Shown: positions 1-12,506 of the stretch, in pieces
Layout of the letters: every line of letters begins with the position of its first letter
Position numbering within the stretch: the stretch's first letter is position 1
Source of the DNA: Lycium barbarum
Taxonomy: Eukaryota; Streptophyta; Magnoliopsida; Solanales; Solanaceae
Length of the DNA stretch: 64,000 nt
NCBI RefSeq assembly: GCF_019175385.1
Contig: NC_083339.1
Coordinates: forward strand, 78,884,307-78,948,306
Direction: 5' to 3'
Program-made: the position numbers and the translations under genes
Notes under the pieces: model-generated
What the model was told of the DNA's origin: nothing
Database searches by the model: none
The model's input: only the letters and a program-made list of their open reading frames with translations

Positions 1-2259
1 TTATTTTATGAAGGCATACAAGTTGGATGAGTCATTGCACATTTAAATATTAACCATTCATCCTTGTATGATTGCAATGGACAAAGGTTAGTGTATGATT
101 CATTCAGTACACATGCAATTGTCTTGTAAACAATTAAAAGGGAAGGAAAAAGGAAGGGGCATTCGGCCAACACCTAGCCGAAAGTAGTAGGGAAAGAATT
201 GAATTTTAGTTCAAAGTTAATTGAGTGCTCAATGTCATGAGTGGAGCATGTGTTGTGTCCAACTTGTAGGCATCTTATTTTAATCAAATAGATGACTAAG
301 AGAGATCATCTTTTCATTTCAACTTCACAACACAAAAATAAAAAAACTTAGAGACAAGAGGAGAAGCTCTCGGCCAAGAAGGCTGAAATTGAGCTCTAAA
401 ATTGTTGATCCAAAAATTATTTTCCAAGGTGTTTCAACCCTTTAGAAGGTCCCTATAAACGTGAAGATAGTCATTGGAGCAACAAGAACTATTATCATTT
501 CAATTCACAAACTCTAGCCAAGTTGAGAAGTCGAATTGTCAAGGTAAGATCTAACTTTCTTTTACATGTGTTAAGGGTGATGTGGATGTGTGAATATAAG
601 TTTCATGCATGAAATGATGTGTGTTGATGTTGGAGCATGATAGTAGACATGAAATTATATATGTTGATGTTGAAGTATGGTTGTAACTTGATGAACATGA
701 ATTGCATGCATAAGATCATGAATGTTGGTGTTGGAATGTTAATTTGGCCGTAGGGACTGTTTTAGTGGCCATGGTGGACTGATTTTCTTTAGTAATTATG
801 GATGATGCTATCATAGATTTCATGATAAAAAGAATGAAAAGAATTGGAAGGTTAAAGGTGAAGTTGTGTTAGTATGAATATAAATTGAATCCATGGAATT
901 TTGTGTGTGATGTTGAAGCATGTTGAAACCGTGTAGGGACTGTTTTTTGTCGAAGATAATGAGCTGATTTTACTTGATATTTTGATTGTTGTTGTCATGA
1001 ATTTTATGATGGAAATGAAGGTGTTTAATGGTTGGAGTTAGAACCAAAATCGTTTGTGGGTTGTTGTAAGGATTATAGTGATGACAATGTAGCTTAGTTG
1101 CGTATGAAGTGATGATGTACATGTCGTGTGGTTGCTGGTCGTAATTCACTGAAATTATATGAAAAGAAGACATGAAATAAGGTGTAAGAATCGTATGTGG
1201 TTCGCTTAATATGTTCGTAAATGTTTGCAAGAATTCCGAGCATCTTTATGTTGTTGGTTAAGGATTGTTTTGGACGTGTTGTTGTTTTTGTTAAGTTGGA
1301 AAAAAACTAATTATAATTAAGAGTATACATCATGTTGTCATGGTAATTGGGCTGTTATAGAATCATTTTGATGAAGTATTACGACTATAGACTAATGAGA
1401 ATAAAATAAAGGTGTCATAACCGCATGTAAACTATTATCGAATGTTGTAAGGTATGGATTGATTTGAAATCGCATACAGACTGTTTTGACACGTTGTTGT
1501 TGTTCTTGAGCTTGGAATATTAATGATAATTAATATTATGCATTGTGTGGTAGGTTGAATGGGCTGTTATAAAGTTGTTACATGCAAACGTTAAGGCTAC
1601 AAACTATTACGAATAACTTGAGAATGTAGTAGCCGTATGTGAATCGCTATTGAATGTTGTGAATGCGGACTATTTGGGATGTTGTGAGGGCTGTCCGGAT
1701 TGGTATTGAACGTATAATTATTGATGTGAGATTGGTTGTATGTTGTTGGTTTGGCTACAAGAGAAAAGATCGTCTAAACATCTAGAAAGGAGTTACTAAC
1801 GTTAGAATACGTTTTGAATCTCCCCGTAGCTTAACCGTAGTTGTTGGCATCTTAATATAGGTTGAAGTATTATTGGGCAGCGTATACATATTGTGTGACA
1901 AATAAGCGTTAAAGGTATGTGAAGCTAACCCTTATTTCTTTTTGGCATGATCGTTGTGAAATGAATATACGATATATATATGATTCCAAAGGAATTCCTA
2001 TTCCTAGAGCCACTAGGATGGCTAATGATCTTGATTCTCATAACTTACATTATATATATATATATATATTGATATGTACATATGATTTCAAAGTTCCATT
2101 TTGATATAATCCACAGGGACATCCGAAAGGTAATGATATGACTATTATTTGAATTTGCGAACGATGGTTCGTGTTGACTATTCTATTGAGTTCTTAAAAA
2201 CGTTTTGAATTGCATATAGTTCCTCATTACTCTGCTCGTGCATACCTCAATATGTCTTT

Positions 2260-2465
2260 CACCGAGTCCCGGGCCGGGTATGTTATCGTGCACAGTTTCA
2301 CTGCATTATTCACCGAGTCCCTCATTAAAGGGTCAGGTACGGTATATATATATGATGATATGATGATGTGATGATATGATGATATGATGACATGTCATGG
2401 CGGCCAGGAGGGCATATGATGATCTTATTCACCGAGTCCCTCATTAAAGGGCCGGGTACGATATA
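2260..2465 (+). repeat. Minisatellite of LTR I (CACCGAGTCCC units) with ATG-rich spacer
   Basis: Three copies of a unit starting 'caccgagtccc' and ending 'gggccgggta' or close variants begin at 2260, 2311 and 2430. Between copies two and three lies a run of 'gatgatat' repeats. The other gypsy LTRs have an unrelated tandem repeat in the same relative place. Confidence 0.8.
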
Positions 2466-2607
2466 TATACATGCATACGATATATGATATTGTTAAGTAT
2501 GATTATGTTACAAAGGCAAGTGTTTTGGTATTCTAAATATTGTACACATTTACTGTACTCCATATTTCAGTTATGATCCTTTTACTGTATTTCACGCTTT
2601 ACATGCT

Positions 2608-2626
2608 CAGTACATATTCCGTACTG
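2608..2626 (+). other. GTAC hairpin of LTR I
   Basis: CAGTAC (2608-2613) and GTACTG (2621-2626) form a perfect 6-bp stem around a 7-nt loop. It lies about 520 bp before the LTR end and is followed by 'ac' and a C-rich tract, as in the other LTRs of the window. Confidence 0.6.
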
Positions 2627-3146
2627 ACCCCCTTTCTTCGGGGGGCTGCGTTTCATGCTCGCAGGTACAGAAACGCGTTTTGGTGAACCGCCAGCTTAAG
2701 ACTTCCCTTCTGATATCTTGGAGAGTTCCGTTGTTCCGGAGCCCAAAATTTGGTATAGATCCCTTTTGATCTAAATATATGCATATGTTGTTTAAGGGTA
2801 CGACGGGGCCCTGTCCCGTCATATTTCACTGTTGAAACTCTTAGAGGTCTGTGGACATATGTGTGGGTTGTGTATGGGTTCTGTTCAGCTGTGTCTATAC
2901 GATGTGTTGTGGTATGATGTTCGTCTATAATGGCAGCCTTGTTGGCTTGCATATGATATTGATATGTGATGGCAGCCTTGTAGGCTTGCTTTTATATGTA
3001 TAATTATGCGACAAATCTGAGACCATGGTTTGGTCGTTATGGATTCCATATGGTGTTTATTGTGGACTGAACATGTAGCTAACGGGAGTGTATATGAGTA
3101 CCCATTTCGGGTACTTAGTCACGGCCTACGGGATTGGGTCGTGATA

Positions 3147-5625
3147 GTGGGCCCCGGAGCCGGAGATGTAGATGGTGCCAGAGCAGGAGTCGGGTTCACA
3201 GGTGCAGAAGAATGAAACTGAGATAGCATATAAACAATATATTTTAGTTTTATGCTAAACTAAACATAAAATAACATATAAACAATTAACTCAATACATT
3301 ATTTAATTGTAAAAATTCAAACCTGTGTGTCGACGGGCTCCTGAGATGGCTGGCTAGACGGCTCCTGAGATGGCTCCTCAATGGTCGCCTAAGCGAGCCC
3401 CAGAGCCGTAGACATGTCGAAATCCTCGAATAAGAAATTGTAGTCCAGCTCTGTGCCACCCTGTAGATCACGAGATGTCCGCTCGCCTTATGGATGACGA
3501 ACTGGCGGCTGTGCAGACGATGGCCAGAACATGTGACCTAAAAACAAATCTTGTGTATACACAGGTGTCGACGGACGCTCTGAAGTCGACGGGATGTCTG
3601 AAGTCGACGGCTGGCAAGAAGTCAATGGAGGTTGCTGGGCCTGGTATATGGTTGTTAGGCTTATTTACCAGACCACGACCCCCTCTGGCCCCACCTCCTT
3701 TGTGGCCAGCCTCTCTGGCCCTACCACCTCAGCCACTAGCCCCTCTGGCACGACCACGACCACCCGCTGCCTGATGCGGGACCTCAGGAATAGGCTCGTC
3801 GACACGTTCGAGTTCCTACACCTGCTGCATACCACCCTCAGCTAGCTGAACCATCCGCGCTGCATATCCCACTGTCTCAGGGGCATCCATATGGTCCATG
3901 CTCTCTCAGCACATCCTCTGTACGATCCATAGCTGCATTTGTTTGCAAATATTAATGATTGAATAAATTTGTAACTTAATACATAAAATGATTATTGAAG
4001 TTTAAGACTAATAAAACTTACCAACGCCTCATACTCTCCTGAGAGAGCTGCATATCCTCGGCCATCTGCACGAGGCCTCGCGGGGTTTCCAATCAAGCTG
4101 CGAGTGATCCGAGCGTACCACTGCATGTACGTCTGGACCGGAGTCGAATGTCCGACTACCGCTAGCGTCCCCACCCTCTGATCCCAACGGTGGACCTAGA
4201 GCTGCATAAAGGTCCGCCATGCATCAGTGACGACCGTACGCTCGTCCCGTGTGTAATGGTCGTGCTCCCAAGTTGGCTGCTCAGGTAAATTCTGTACATG
4301 GCCAAACTGTCGTAAGACACGGTCGGGCGCATGCTCCTCAACGATGTCCATATGTATCAACAGACACCGTGACCTCCACGAGGGCTCACCTGCCCTACAA
4401 AATGCCAGCAACTGATCTAAATTCTGATCATACGGCGTCCATATAAAAGCCTGTAAAAATAATTGAATTAGTTAACAATAAAAGACTAAAATATAAAAAT
4501 AAAATAAAATAACATACTAATGTTAAATCAAAAAAACTTACCGTGTCCGACGTCATACGATCCAGCCGATCCTTGAACGGGAGAATACTATCCAGCTGAT
4601 CCTTGAACGGGAGAAGACTATGGTGCGTATCCGCATCTTGAATAACGCCTCCTCTCGTCCATCTCCACGCATATGACATCGCCTCAACAATATAATCGAG
4701 CGGAGGGGCAACAACTATGGGCTGAAAAGGTCTCATCATAGTCAATACCCATATTTGAAAGGGTTATTAAAAAAATATTTTATAAGTCGTCGTTTCAAAA
4801 AGCTATATTTAGAATACAATTACACAGACTTAAATATAGTACCTGGAGGAGCGGGAAAAATGCAGCGATATCGGTCCTCACGCCAATAGACGCTCGACAA
4901 AATCCGCGATACATGAATGCCAAAACAGCCGCGCTCCAACTGTAACATCCCAACTCGTCTAGATGCTCCAAAAAGGGCAAATACCTCAAGCTCACATGCG
5001 AACCCGATGTGTTCGGGAACAGGATGCCCTCGAATATGATGAGAAGGTATAGACGAGCACGTCGGTCAACATCAGCCTAATATGTGTGCTCTGTAATCGG
5101 ATGTTGCATGTCTATGAGGCACAACTGCTCGAAGAGGGCAGACATCAACAGCCAACTCTGTCCCCATTTATGACCCTCCTGAGGCGCGAAACCAGTGAGC
5201 CCGGTCAACTCCCTGTCGATACGACGGCATCTGCTGGGGCTCCTCAATATACAAAGCGCGTCCATTGACCTAGATACCGTAAAGGACCTCCACGTCTTGA
5301 AGGGTGATGGTGGCCTCACCAGTGCAGAGATGAAATGTATGGGTCTCCGGTCGCTATCGCTCAATCATGGCCATCACAAGAGCCCTGTCATACTGTACGT
5401 GACCAGCAGCGACGCAACGGTAGATACTGCCCCAATATAGTATCTCTAAGACATGAGGATGTGGGGGCCGAGCTTCTAAAATATCCCATGCCTGCTCCAC
5501 AACCCTGGGACGGACCAAGCGGGTGGGATCTACATCCGAATCCCATACTAGCTGGGACCTATGCTGTTGCTGTAGGTGAAACACCTCTGGCTCGAAAGTC
5601 CCCGGATGAAGGGGGCGGGATCCAT
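3147..5625 (-). pseudogene. Plant mobile domain (MAIN-like / PP7-long-form-like) gene, decayed and cut at the 3' end
   Basis: The minus strand encodes a recognisable plant mobile domain (aminotransferase-like PMD family, as in MAIN and 'PP7 long form homolog' proteins, which act in the nucleus in gene and transposon silencing). Conserved blocks run in order: HLQQQHRSQLVWD (5580 down), RPETHTFHL with GEATITLQDVEVLYGI (5352-5272), LTGLTGFAPQEG, VSLRYLPFLEHLDELGCYSW, then DRVLRQFG and QWYARITR. Splice sites remain plausible: exons about 5625-4843, 4721-4542, 4450-4022, 3932-3550, 3539-3323 and 3217-3147. The tail is Gly/Arg-rich and then Pro/Ser/Thr-rich. Breaks: TAG at 5354, 5270 and 4196 where Trp would fit the first two, further stops in the last exons, and a 1-base frameshift near 5215. 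The final exon stops at the LTR I boundary. Such genes are often spread by transposons; no terminal inverted repeats were found. Confidence 0.8.
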
Positions 5626-5712
5626 GGAGGTGTCGTATCTGTTTTACGCATTTTTAATTAATCATTAACATGTACTAGTAATTATGTAATCTTTTATCAA
5701 AAAATTATACTA

Positions 5713-6150
5713 AGGATGTTCAATCCTAAGCTAAAGATGTTCAGACCTAAACTAAGGATGTTCAATTATACTAACTAACTAAGACTTTAACGGGAAATTA
5801 TATTAACTATCTAAATTTGCGAATTAATAATTTTTAATTAATTATTATACTAACTACAATTAACTAACTAATATTATATTAATGTTATTTTTAACTCTTA
5901 AACTAGGGATGTTCAAACCTAACCTAAGGATTAAATACAATAAACTAACAAATAAACTAAGGATATTCAATTATACTAACTAACTAAGACTTTAACGGGA
6001 AATTATATTAACTATCTAAATTTGCGAATTAATAATTGTTAATTAATTATTATACTAACTACAATTAACTAACTAATATTATATTAATGCTAATTTTACT
6101 CTTAAACTAGGGATGTTCAAACCTAACCTAAAGATTAAATACAATTAACA
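5713..6150. repeat. 205-bp tandem duplication in AT-rich spacer
   Basis: A block starting 'ggatgttcaattatactaac' at 5756 recurs as 'ggatattcaattatactaac' at 5961, and both are followed by nearly the same 180 bp of AT-rich sequence. A shorter 'aaggatgttca' motif repeats just before it (5713-5756). This lies directly upstream of the minus-strand mobile-domain gene, where its promoter would be. Confidence 0.85.
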
Positions 6151-6776
6151 ATTAGCTAGCAGATAATTAACAAATAAAAACATAACAATTAGCTAGCAAA
6201 TAATTAACAAATAAACAATTAGTTAATCCGACAATTAGGGGTTACGAAATAAATAATCAACTAATAAACAATTACCTAACAAATAATTAATAATTTTTTT
6301 ATTTTTTTGAAAACGAAAACTGCCCATTGTGCACAAAAAAGTGGGCAATATTTTTTTTCTTCGTAATCCACAACTATTACACAACAATCATGCGTAGGAT
6401 AGTAATATATTGAACAATATAATACATAATTCGTAGTGAAATACCTAGAATGAAGGTGGTTTTTAGTTTTTGAAATCGAGTTTTACGCCGCCTTATTCCG
6501 AGATCAAAGCTTTGAAACTTGTTCCTTGCCTTGAATATACCAAGAATATTGAATTTTGTGTTAAAAATAACACAAAAATGATTTTTTTTTTAATCATGGG
6601 GGCCACTGAAAGTGAGGTTCCCATCGTTTTTTTTAAAGTTAATGGTGGGGATTGTGTCGGGTGGGGACGACGAAGGGAAATTTTAGTAACCCCAATTGCG
6701 CACAGGTAATTTGTTTTTTTTAACGGGTTATTTTGGTAACTTTAGACACTTTTTGAATTAAAAAAGTTACGGACTC
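6151..6776. other. Spacer between the mobile-domain gene and element H
   Basis: AT-rich sequence without a supported gene. It holds 'aacaattagctagca' repeats (6146-6200), a short inverted pair 'tgcccat' / 'gtgggca' near 6325-6351, and T/A runs. Any long frame here is low-complexity and has no recognisable domain. Confidence 0.6.
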
Positions 6777-8004
6777 ATGACAAAAGAGACTATGGTCTAG
6801 TGTTATATGATATGACCATGATAATGAGTATATGAAGTGTGTTGAAAGTGATTATTATTAAGTGAATTGAGATTAAGAAATTAATTAAAATTGTTGGATA
6901 AATATTACATGAGCAACATTTTTTGCTCGTAGATAATAAAGTCATGCTTTCCATCTACAATCTGTCATGTGGCAGTAGATAAATGAAAGCTAGCATTAAA
7001 TGGGAAATGAAAAGTCACAACAATTGATGAGTCAAGATGACACGTGTAAAGTGATCAAGCATGCCAATTTTGATCTTAACTTCACTTTGCATATTAATCA
7101 CGTTTGGGGGGTGGGGGGAGGGAGGGGGGCGGGGAATCCAAAATCATATGGAGGAGACAATTATTTTCTTAAGTTCAAGAATTGGAAATGTTCATGAACT
7201 GTATACGTACAACAACCATTTCTTATCAGAATATGAACCAATTCGGAACAATCTCTCTTAAAAAAGAAAATTATGCCAACACACTTTATATTGGAACAAG
7301 AACGTTATTTTCTATTTTGATTAGATCAGAGATTTCTTCGTAATGAAAAAAAGCGACGGAATGTTCGAAAGGGGAATAAAGGTACGATAGATTCTTCGTC
7401 AACGACCTTCTACGAGATCGAGTGAATATTTGAGGTATGTTTTTGTTATGAACTCACGCGATGGCATTCGGAAGCCGCGAGTTCAATTGTTTAAAGTTGT
7501 TATAGACTATTCTTGGGCTGTCCTTGATACGTTGAGGTTATGGGGTTGTTGTTATAATTATTTATATGTGTGGTTGTTGTTGTTATGGAGTTTGAAGGGA
7601 AGAAAGGCGAGAGAAACACCATCGATTTATTTGTATAGCGAACTTGCCGCTCGATGTATTGTTGTAGCAGCTTTCCTTAGCTTAACACTAGTGCTATTAT
7701 CGTTTGATGTAGATTAACATATGGAGAAGATTGAGTTCATCATCATTGTCGATAGAGTTGGCATAAAAGGTATGCTAAGGCTATTCTTTCTTTTTATTGG
7801 TATGATTCCTACTATTGAGCCACCTTTGACTATTCGCACAAGGATGTGCTATTCACGAAGATTGTACTTGGATTACCATGATCTTATTGTAATATTCCTC
7901 TCTAGTTAAGAACGAGTATAAGAATAGTCGAGCTATATAAGATGATAGAATGAGAAAGGTATAACTAGTGTATATGTTGCCTTCGAATTATCATTATATG
8001 TATG

Positions 8005-8160
8005 TATATGCCTGGCCTGTGGGTCATAGATTGTTGCCGGACTGACGGGTCACGGAGTTGCACATACCTAACCTACGGGTCATGGATTTGGTTATACCTG
8101 GCCTATGACTCATGGAGTTTTCTATGCCTGACCCTCGGGTCACGGAGTTATATCTATAGA
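8005..8160 (+). repeat. Minisatellite of H 5' LTR (about 30-bp units)
   Basis: About five diverged units of the form 'cctggcctatgggtcatgg' plus a short variable tail. The same array is present in the 3' LTR at 19788-19945. Confidence 0.8.
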
Positions 8161-8277
8161 GTTATGTTATCTTGCCGCAAATGAGAACAACCCAGGTAGA
8201 GAACCTCTAGATCCTTTCTTGATATATCCAGAGTACAACTTGTTATTTCATTTCAGTTGTTATCTGCCTTACATATT

Positions 8278-8296
8278 CAGTACATTATTCGTACTG
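8278..8296 (+). other. GTAC hairpin of H 5' LTR
   Basis: CAGTAC (8278-8283) pairs with GTACTG (8291-8296) around the loop 'attattc'; 'acgtccc' follows. The 3' LTR copy is at 20059-20077. Confidence 0.6.
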
Positions 8297-8844
8297 ACGT
8301 CCCTTGTGTCGGGGGCGTTGTATTCATGCCTACAGGTTCTAGTAGACAACCAGATAGACCTCCTCAGTAGACGAGATGAGAGATCAGCTGATTGGTGAGC
8401 TCCATTCTTTCTGGAGTTGCCAAGTCTACTCGGAGTCTTCTTTTGCTATGTATATATAATGGGTAGGTCGGGGCCCTCTCCTGACTATGTTACAGTTGTG
8501 TACTCAGTAGAGGCTTATAGACGTGTCCTGCATAGTAGTAGAATTTTGGCCTTGCGAGCCCTTTATGTACTCATTTTGGTATTGTCGGACGGATGACGAC
8601 CCCGTCGATCGGCATAGCAGATGTATATATGTGTTTTGGCTTATATCTCGTGTAGTCTTGATGACTAAGTGTTGTGGATAGCTCTGGTGCATCCTTGTTG
8701 CCCCTATTGGTACCTTCTGTTACAGGTAGACCTTGTCGGTTTAACTTGAGGGTTACCCTTCTAGAGATTCAAGCTTAGTATGGTTTGCTATGGCCGAGTA
8801 TGGCACCGGGTGCCGGCCATGCCTCTCCGGGGGTGTGACAAACT

Positions 8845-8857
8845 TGGTATCAGAGAA
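8845..8857 (+). other. Primer binding site of H (initiator-Met tRNA type)
   Basis: 'tggtatcagagaa' lies just after the LTR end. 'TGGTATCAGAGC' is the complement of the 3' end of plant initiator methionine tRNA, the usual primer for these elements; the last bases have drifted. Confidence 0.75.
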
Positions 8858-11800
8858 GGTCTGTCCTGGGGAGTCTACAAGCCGTGTCTAGTAGGGTCCT
8901 GTTTATAAATGTGTTGTGCACTACATTATATAAACAGGAAGCTACAGGGCATTTAGGAGTCTATTACCCTTCGTTCAAATCCAAATCATGCTATAGAGCT
9001 GAGTTATAAGAGTTTGAGTCAGGATTTATGTTTGCTATGGATACACAAAGATGCTTGCAATTTGAGAGATTACAGCTAGCCAAAGGGCTAATACAACAGC
9101 AGGTAAGAGCACTATAAGAGAGAGTTCTAGATGATGTGGCAAGTTTGAGGCCCTATCAGGCTGCGTATACCGAATGAGCCAATTTCATGATTAAGAAACT
9201 AAGATGGGGACATCTACCACACCCCCCGGATAGAAGGCTATGAGAGTATCAGGAGGTAAAAGTATAAGTTCTAGCAGGCAAAAGAGGCAAGGTGAAAAGG
9301 GTACGAGGTACCTAGTTAGTGAAGATTATAAGTGTTTACAATTTAGGCAGGGAAATATAAGCATTGTGAGTCCCCTTCTAACCGTAATAGAGGTACGTAC
9401 AATTAGCTGCACCCATTTCAGATATGCTTTACGAGAACTAACAGATATAGCTTAAGAGAAGGACGGATTTTTAGGATCTAGCTGGGGTTAGAGTAACCCG
9501 AAACTATGGACAGATTGTTAGTGCTGGTGAAATTTGTTATTGATATTGTGAATGTGGTAAAAGTCCCTCGTATAAGGCACCAGGGTGGTGTACTGTAGAA
9601 CAGTACAGTCAGATATGATTACCAAATCGTTTAGAAAGTTCAGAAGCTAAGTGTTGAATCCTAGAAGGGATAAATACTAATCTTAGTATGGTTCCCATTC
9701 CCAATAAAGGAAAATATTGGGTGACCAGAAGAACATAGTGGGATGAAGCAAGGAGAGCTAAAAGTGATAGAGTGCCTTGTTGAAGTTTTTTTTTGAATAA
9801 AATAAGAGACAAGAACATTAGTAAGAGGATAATAGGAGGATAAGTGAAGCGTTACGAGTAAAATGTGATAATGGTAAGTCAGGATATGGCAGAATGTCGA
9901 GTTCGTGGCCAAGAACGAGAGGAGACAAGATAAGACGAATCTTGAGGTCATAAGAGAGTATAAACCATAAGGTTATACCAATATTTGGCAAAACGAATTG
10001 GTGACTCCAGCAAGATCATCGGAAGGCTAAGCTAGATTCCCAAGGTAACATCTATCAGTATGGGTAATAAGCAAGATAACTGAACAGGGATTAAGGACCC
10101 AGAGGATTTCAATAATAGTTGGTGTCGAGAGAATTACAGAGACCGCATTCCAGAAATAATAGAATGGGCGACAGAAGAGTAACCTTTAAAGGTCATTGAA
10201 AATGTGACAAGATGCTGAAGATTAAGAGATAAAACATCTACAAGTAGAACTCCAGAGCATTAAATGTTAGTATTCCCCTGAGGGGGGGGGGGGGGGGGGA
10301 GGGTGCGATATGGTATTAAGTCTAGATTAAGTGTCCATCTAAATATAGAATGGTGAAGGAAGAATGTAACAAAAGGCGAAACAAAAGATGTTATATTTAG
10401 ACATACCCTAAAGATAATATGTCAGGATCCCAGAATGTTATTAAAGTATGACATCAAAAAAGAGGCAATAAGGGTTCCTAGCAAAAAGGGGTGCCAATTG
10501 ATAGTAAGTTCAAGCGGATACTTGATACATAATGACCTAGTATGAGAGGCAAATTAAGATAAAAGTAGAATTCATGGGAGGTTACCTGAAGCATAGATAC
10601 GAGAGCGGACCGAAAAAAGGTTCGTAGTCGATTTATGAGGAGCCTAGTTATGGCCAAATAAGAGGCCATAGGTCAATCATCAGATTAGGCGGAATAGCAT
10701 ACTGAACCCCAGCATATGAAATTCAATCTCGCAAATAAGATCATATTCCCCGGGAAGTGCTCAGATAGGAATTGTATTAAATGAGTGTATATAAGTAGAA
10801 GGGAATTCCACTGGGCCTATAGAATAGGCAGGTAATTAGAATTTGAGTTCAAAAGTAACCCTATGAGCACAAGAGCGCAAATGTATGAAACTAAGGATAC
10901 TTAAAGGCGAGTAGAATCATCGATAATTTTGTCTGGTATACGGCATAATGGGCTGCAGTTTTCCAAAAGTCAGAGGGTCTCTCCTAAGTAGTACAATGAA
11001 AGACTAGCCGAGGAAGTAAGAGAGAAGGCTGCGATTAAGTATAGAGACTTGAACCCAATGTTATAGAAAATGTGATGTTTAACGAAAGTCTCATTAGAAT
11101 ATTGTATGTATTCCACAAGGGAGTGGCACCTATTGTGGCTAATGAACGGAGAAGCAGAATTAAGGGTGATATTCGAGATCATAAGAGTTACAAGACGTCC
11201 CCGGGGTGTGTGGGCACTAAGATAAGTCAAGTATCCAGGCTGCAAGTGATAGAACGAACCAGAAATCTTTAAGGTTGCTAATGCTATGAGCCCCAGATTG
11301 AAAGGCAACTTAGGCTTACTTAAAAGCTGGAAGGAAGAGAAAGCTCGGGAGTTACACTAGTTAAGAAAATTAGAAGTCCGATAATTAGACCCAGTTGATT
11401 ACAGTAATCAACCTCAATAGCAGAAGTACAGAAAGACAGTACAACAACCTTATCTTATAACAACTCTAAGACAAAATCCAAGTTAGAAGGGTGTCATCCT
11501 TGGAGATAACAAAAGACAGAGTGGGGATGTCGAGGCTAACTATGTGTCCCCACTATTGGGGGACTTTGAAATAACACAATGGTGAGAGAGCATCATTCTT
11601 ACCATTCTATTAAGAAGCACAGATGACAGCTGAGTTGTAATCTAGAGTACTGCAGTAAATATAAGAGATGATCTAAGACGAGTGACATCATGTAATAAAT
11701 AGTCTGGAGATGATAGAGGGACATCGAATATAACATAGACGAATGAATATCCATATCGCCTCTGTCCTATTCAAAAGCGTCTGTTAGGACAAGCTATGCT

Positions 11801-12506
11801 AAGTCAAAATAGGCGAATTATCACAGAAGTATGGGCTAAGATGGCAAGTTAAGCTCAAATTTTCACGAGAGTGACATAGAATATGAGATCGAAGAGTTGA
11901 AACCCATCCTAACTCATTCGCTCCTTATACGAAGCAGAAATATATGTATATCTTTATACGAGGCGCGACAGGAGGTTAACTAAGAATGTTACAAGAACTG
12001 AAGCCAAAGATCAATGACTAAGCTTCAAAAATGTAAAACGAGAATTATAAGAGCCAGAGTGGGGATTGCATCATTTACCATGATGTGAGCTACACTAAGA
12101 TAAAGGAATATGAAATGAAGCCTTCCGTTCTTATATAGTTGGATCTTCAAACGATTTCAAGCCTAGTGAATCAAGTTTTCGTCAGTATGCAATCGTATCC
12201 CAATGGGATCGCTAATATAAGGATATCGTAGGATTGTAGTTCAGTAATATACCCTGTCTTATGACTAGATGATACTCGAGTTTAGAAATTTGGCACAAGC
12301 CAGTAGATCTTGACGTGAGCTCTTATTGCGATCAAGTGAAAAAAAGTGTTGCTATTTATGGATATTGGCGTGTGACATATATAGTGTGTTTTCTGGCTGC
12401 GTACAGGTTGGATTTTAGTTAAGTTTATAGTAGAGCCTCTGGCAAAATTTTTGCAAGTCTCTAAGATTTAACATTCGAGGACGAATGTTTTTAAAGGGGG
12501 GAAGAC
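8858..12506 (+). mobile_element. Element H internal region, no recognisable gag-pol, ending in a polypurine tract
   Basis: The first 150 bp ('gtgtctagtagggtcctgtt', 'aacaggaagctac', 'gcatttagga') match the leader of element B at 36180-36320, and the end ('ttcgaggacgaatg', then the purine tract 'aaaggggggaaga' near 12493-12505) matches B before its 3' LTR. The 3.4 kb between encodes nothing I can recognise on either strand; the longest frames are about 110 codons and lack domains. It is either a non-autonomous derivative or very old. A run of 18 G lies at 10282-10299. Confidence 0.7.

Larger units (their letters stand above)
1..3146 (+). mobile_element. LTR I: 3' part of a gypsy-type LTR (5' end lies before the window)
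   Basis: This is the right-hand part of a long terminal repeat, read in the plus direction. It ends with 'gggtcgtgata', matching the 'gggtcgtgaca' termini of the other gypsy LTRs here, and it carries the same internal landmarks in the same order: a splice-donor-like 'aaggtaagat' at 541, 'aaaggtatgtgaagctaacc' near 1911, a minisatellite at 2260-2465, a GTAC hairpin at 2608-2626, and a 'gggccctgtcccgtc' block near 2805. No start was found, so it runs off the left edge. Just after its end an open frame of another gene begins abruptly (3147). Whether it is a solo LTR or part of a full element cannot be seen. Confidence 0.75.
6777..8840 (+). mobile_element. Element H, 5' LTR (5'-truncated)
   Basis: From 'gacaaaagagactatgg' onward this sequence matches the dispersed pieces of the 3' LTR (15867-17024 and 19725-20622) almost base for base. 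It ends with 'gggggtgtgaca' at 8840, five bases before a primer binding site. The first part of the LTR, present in the 3' copy as 12507-12890, is missing here, so the left end was lost. It contains 'aaaaggtatgctaaggcta' near 7765, the minisatellite, the GTAC hairpin and the 'ggccctctcctgac' block. Long frames inside it occur in both LTR copies and look like chance reading frames, not genes. Confidence 0.85.

Noticed and set aside
7430..7717. 95-codon frame with hydrophobic stretches as a small membrane protein
   Set aside because: It lies wholly within the LTR of H; the copy at 16499 on has frame-breaking differences, so coding is not preserved.
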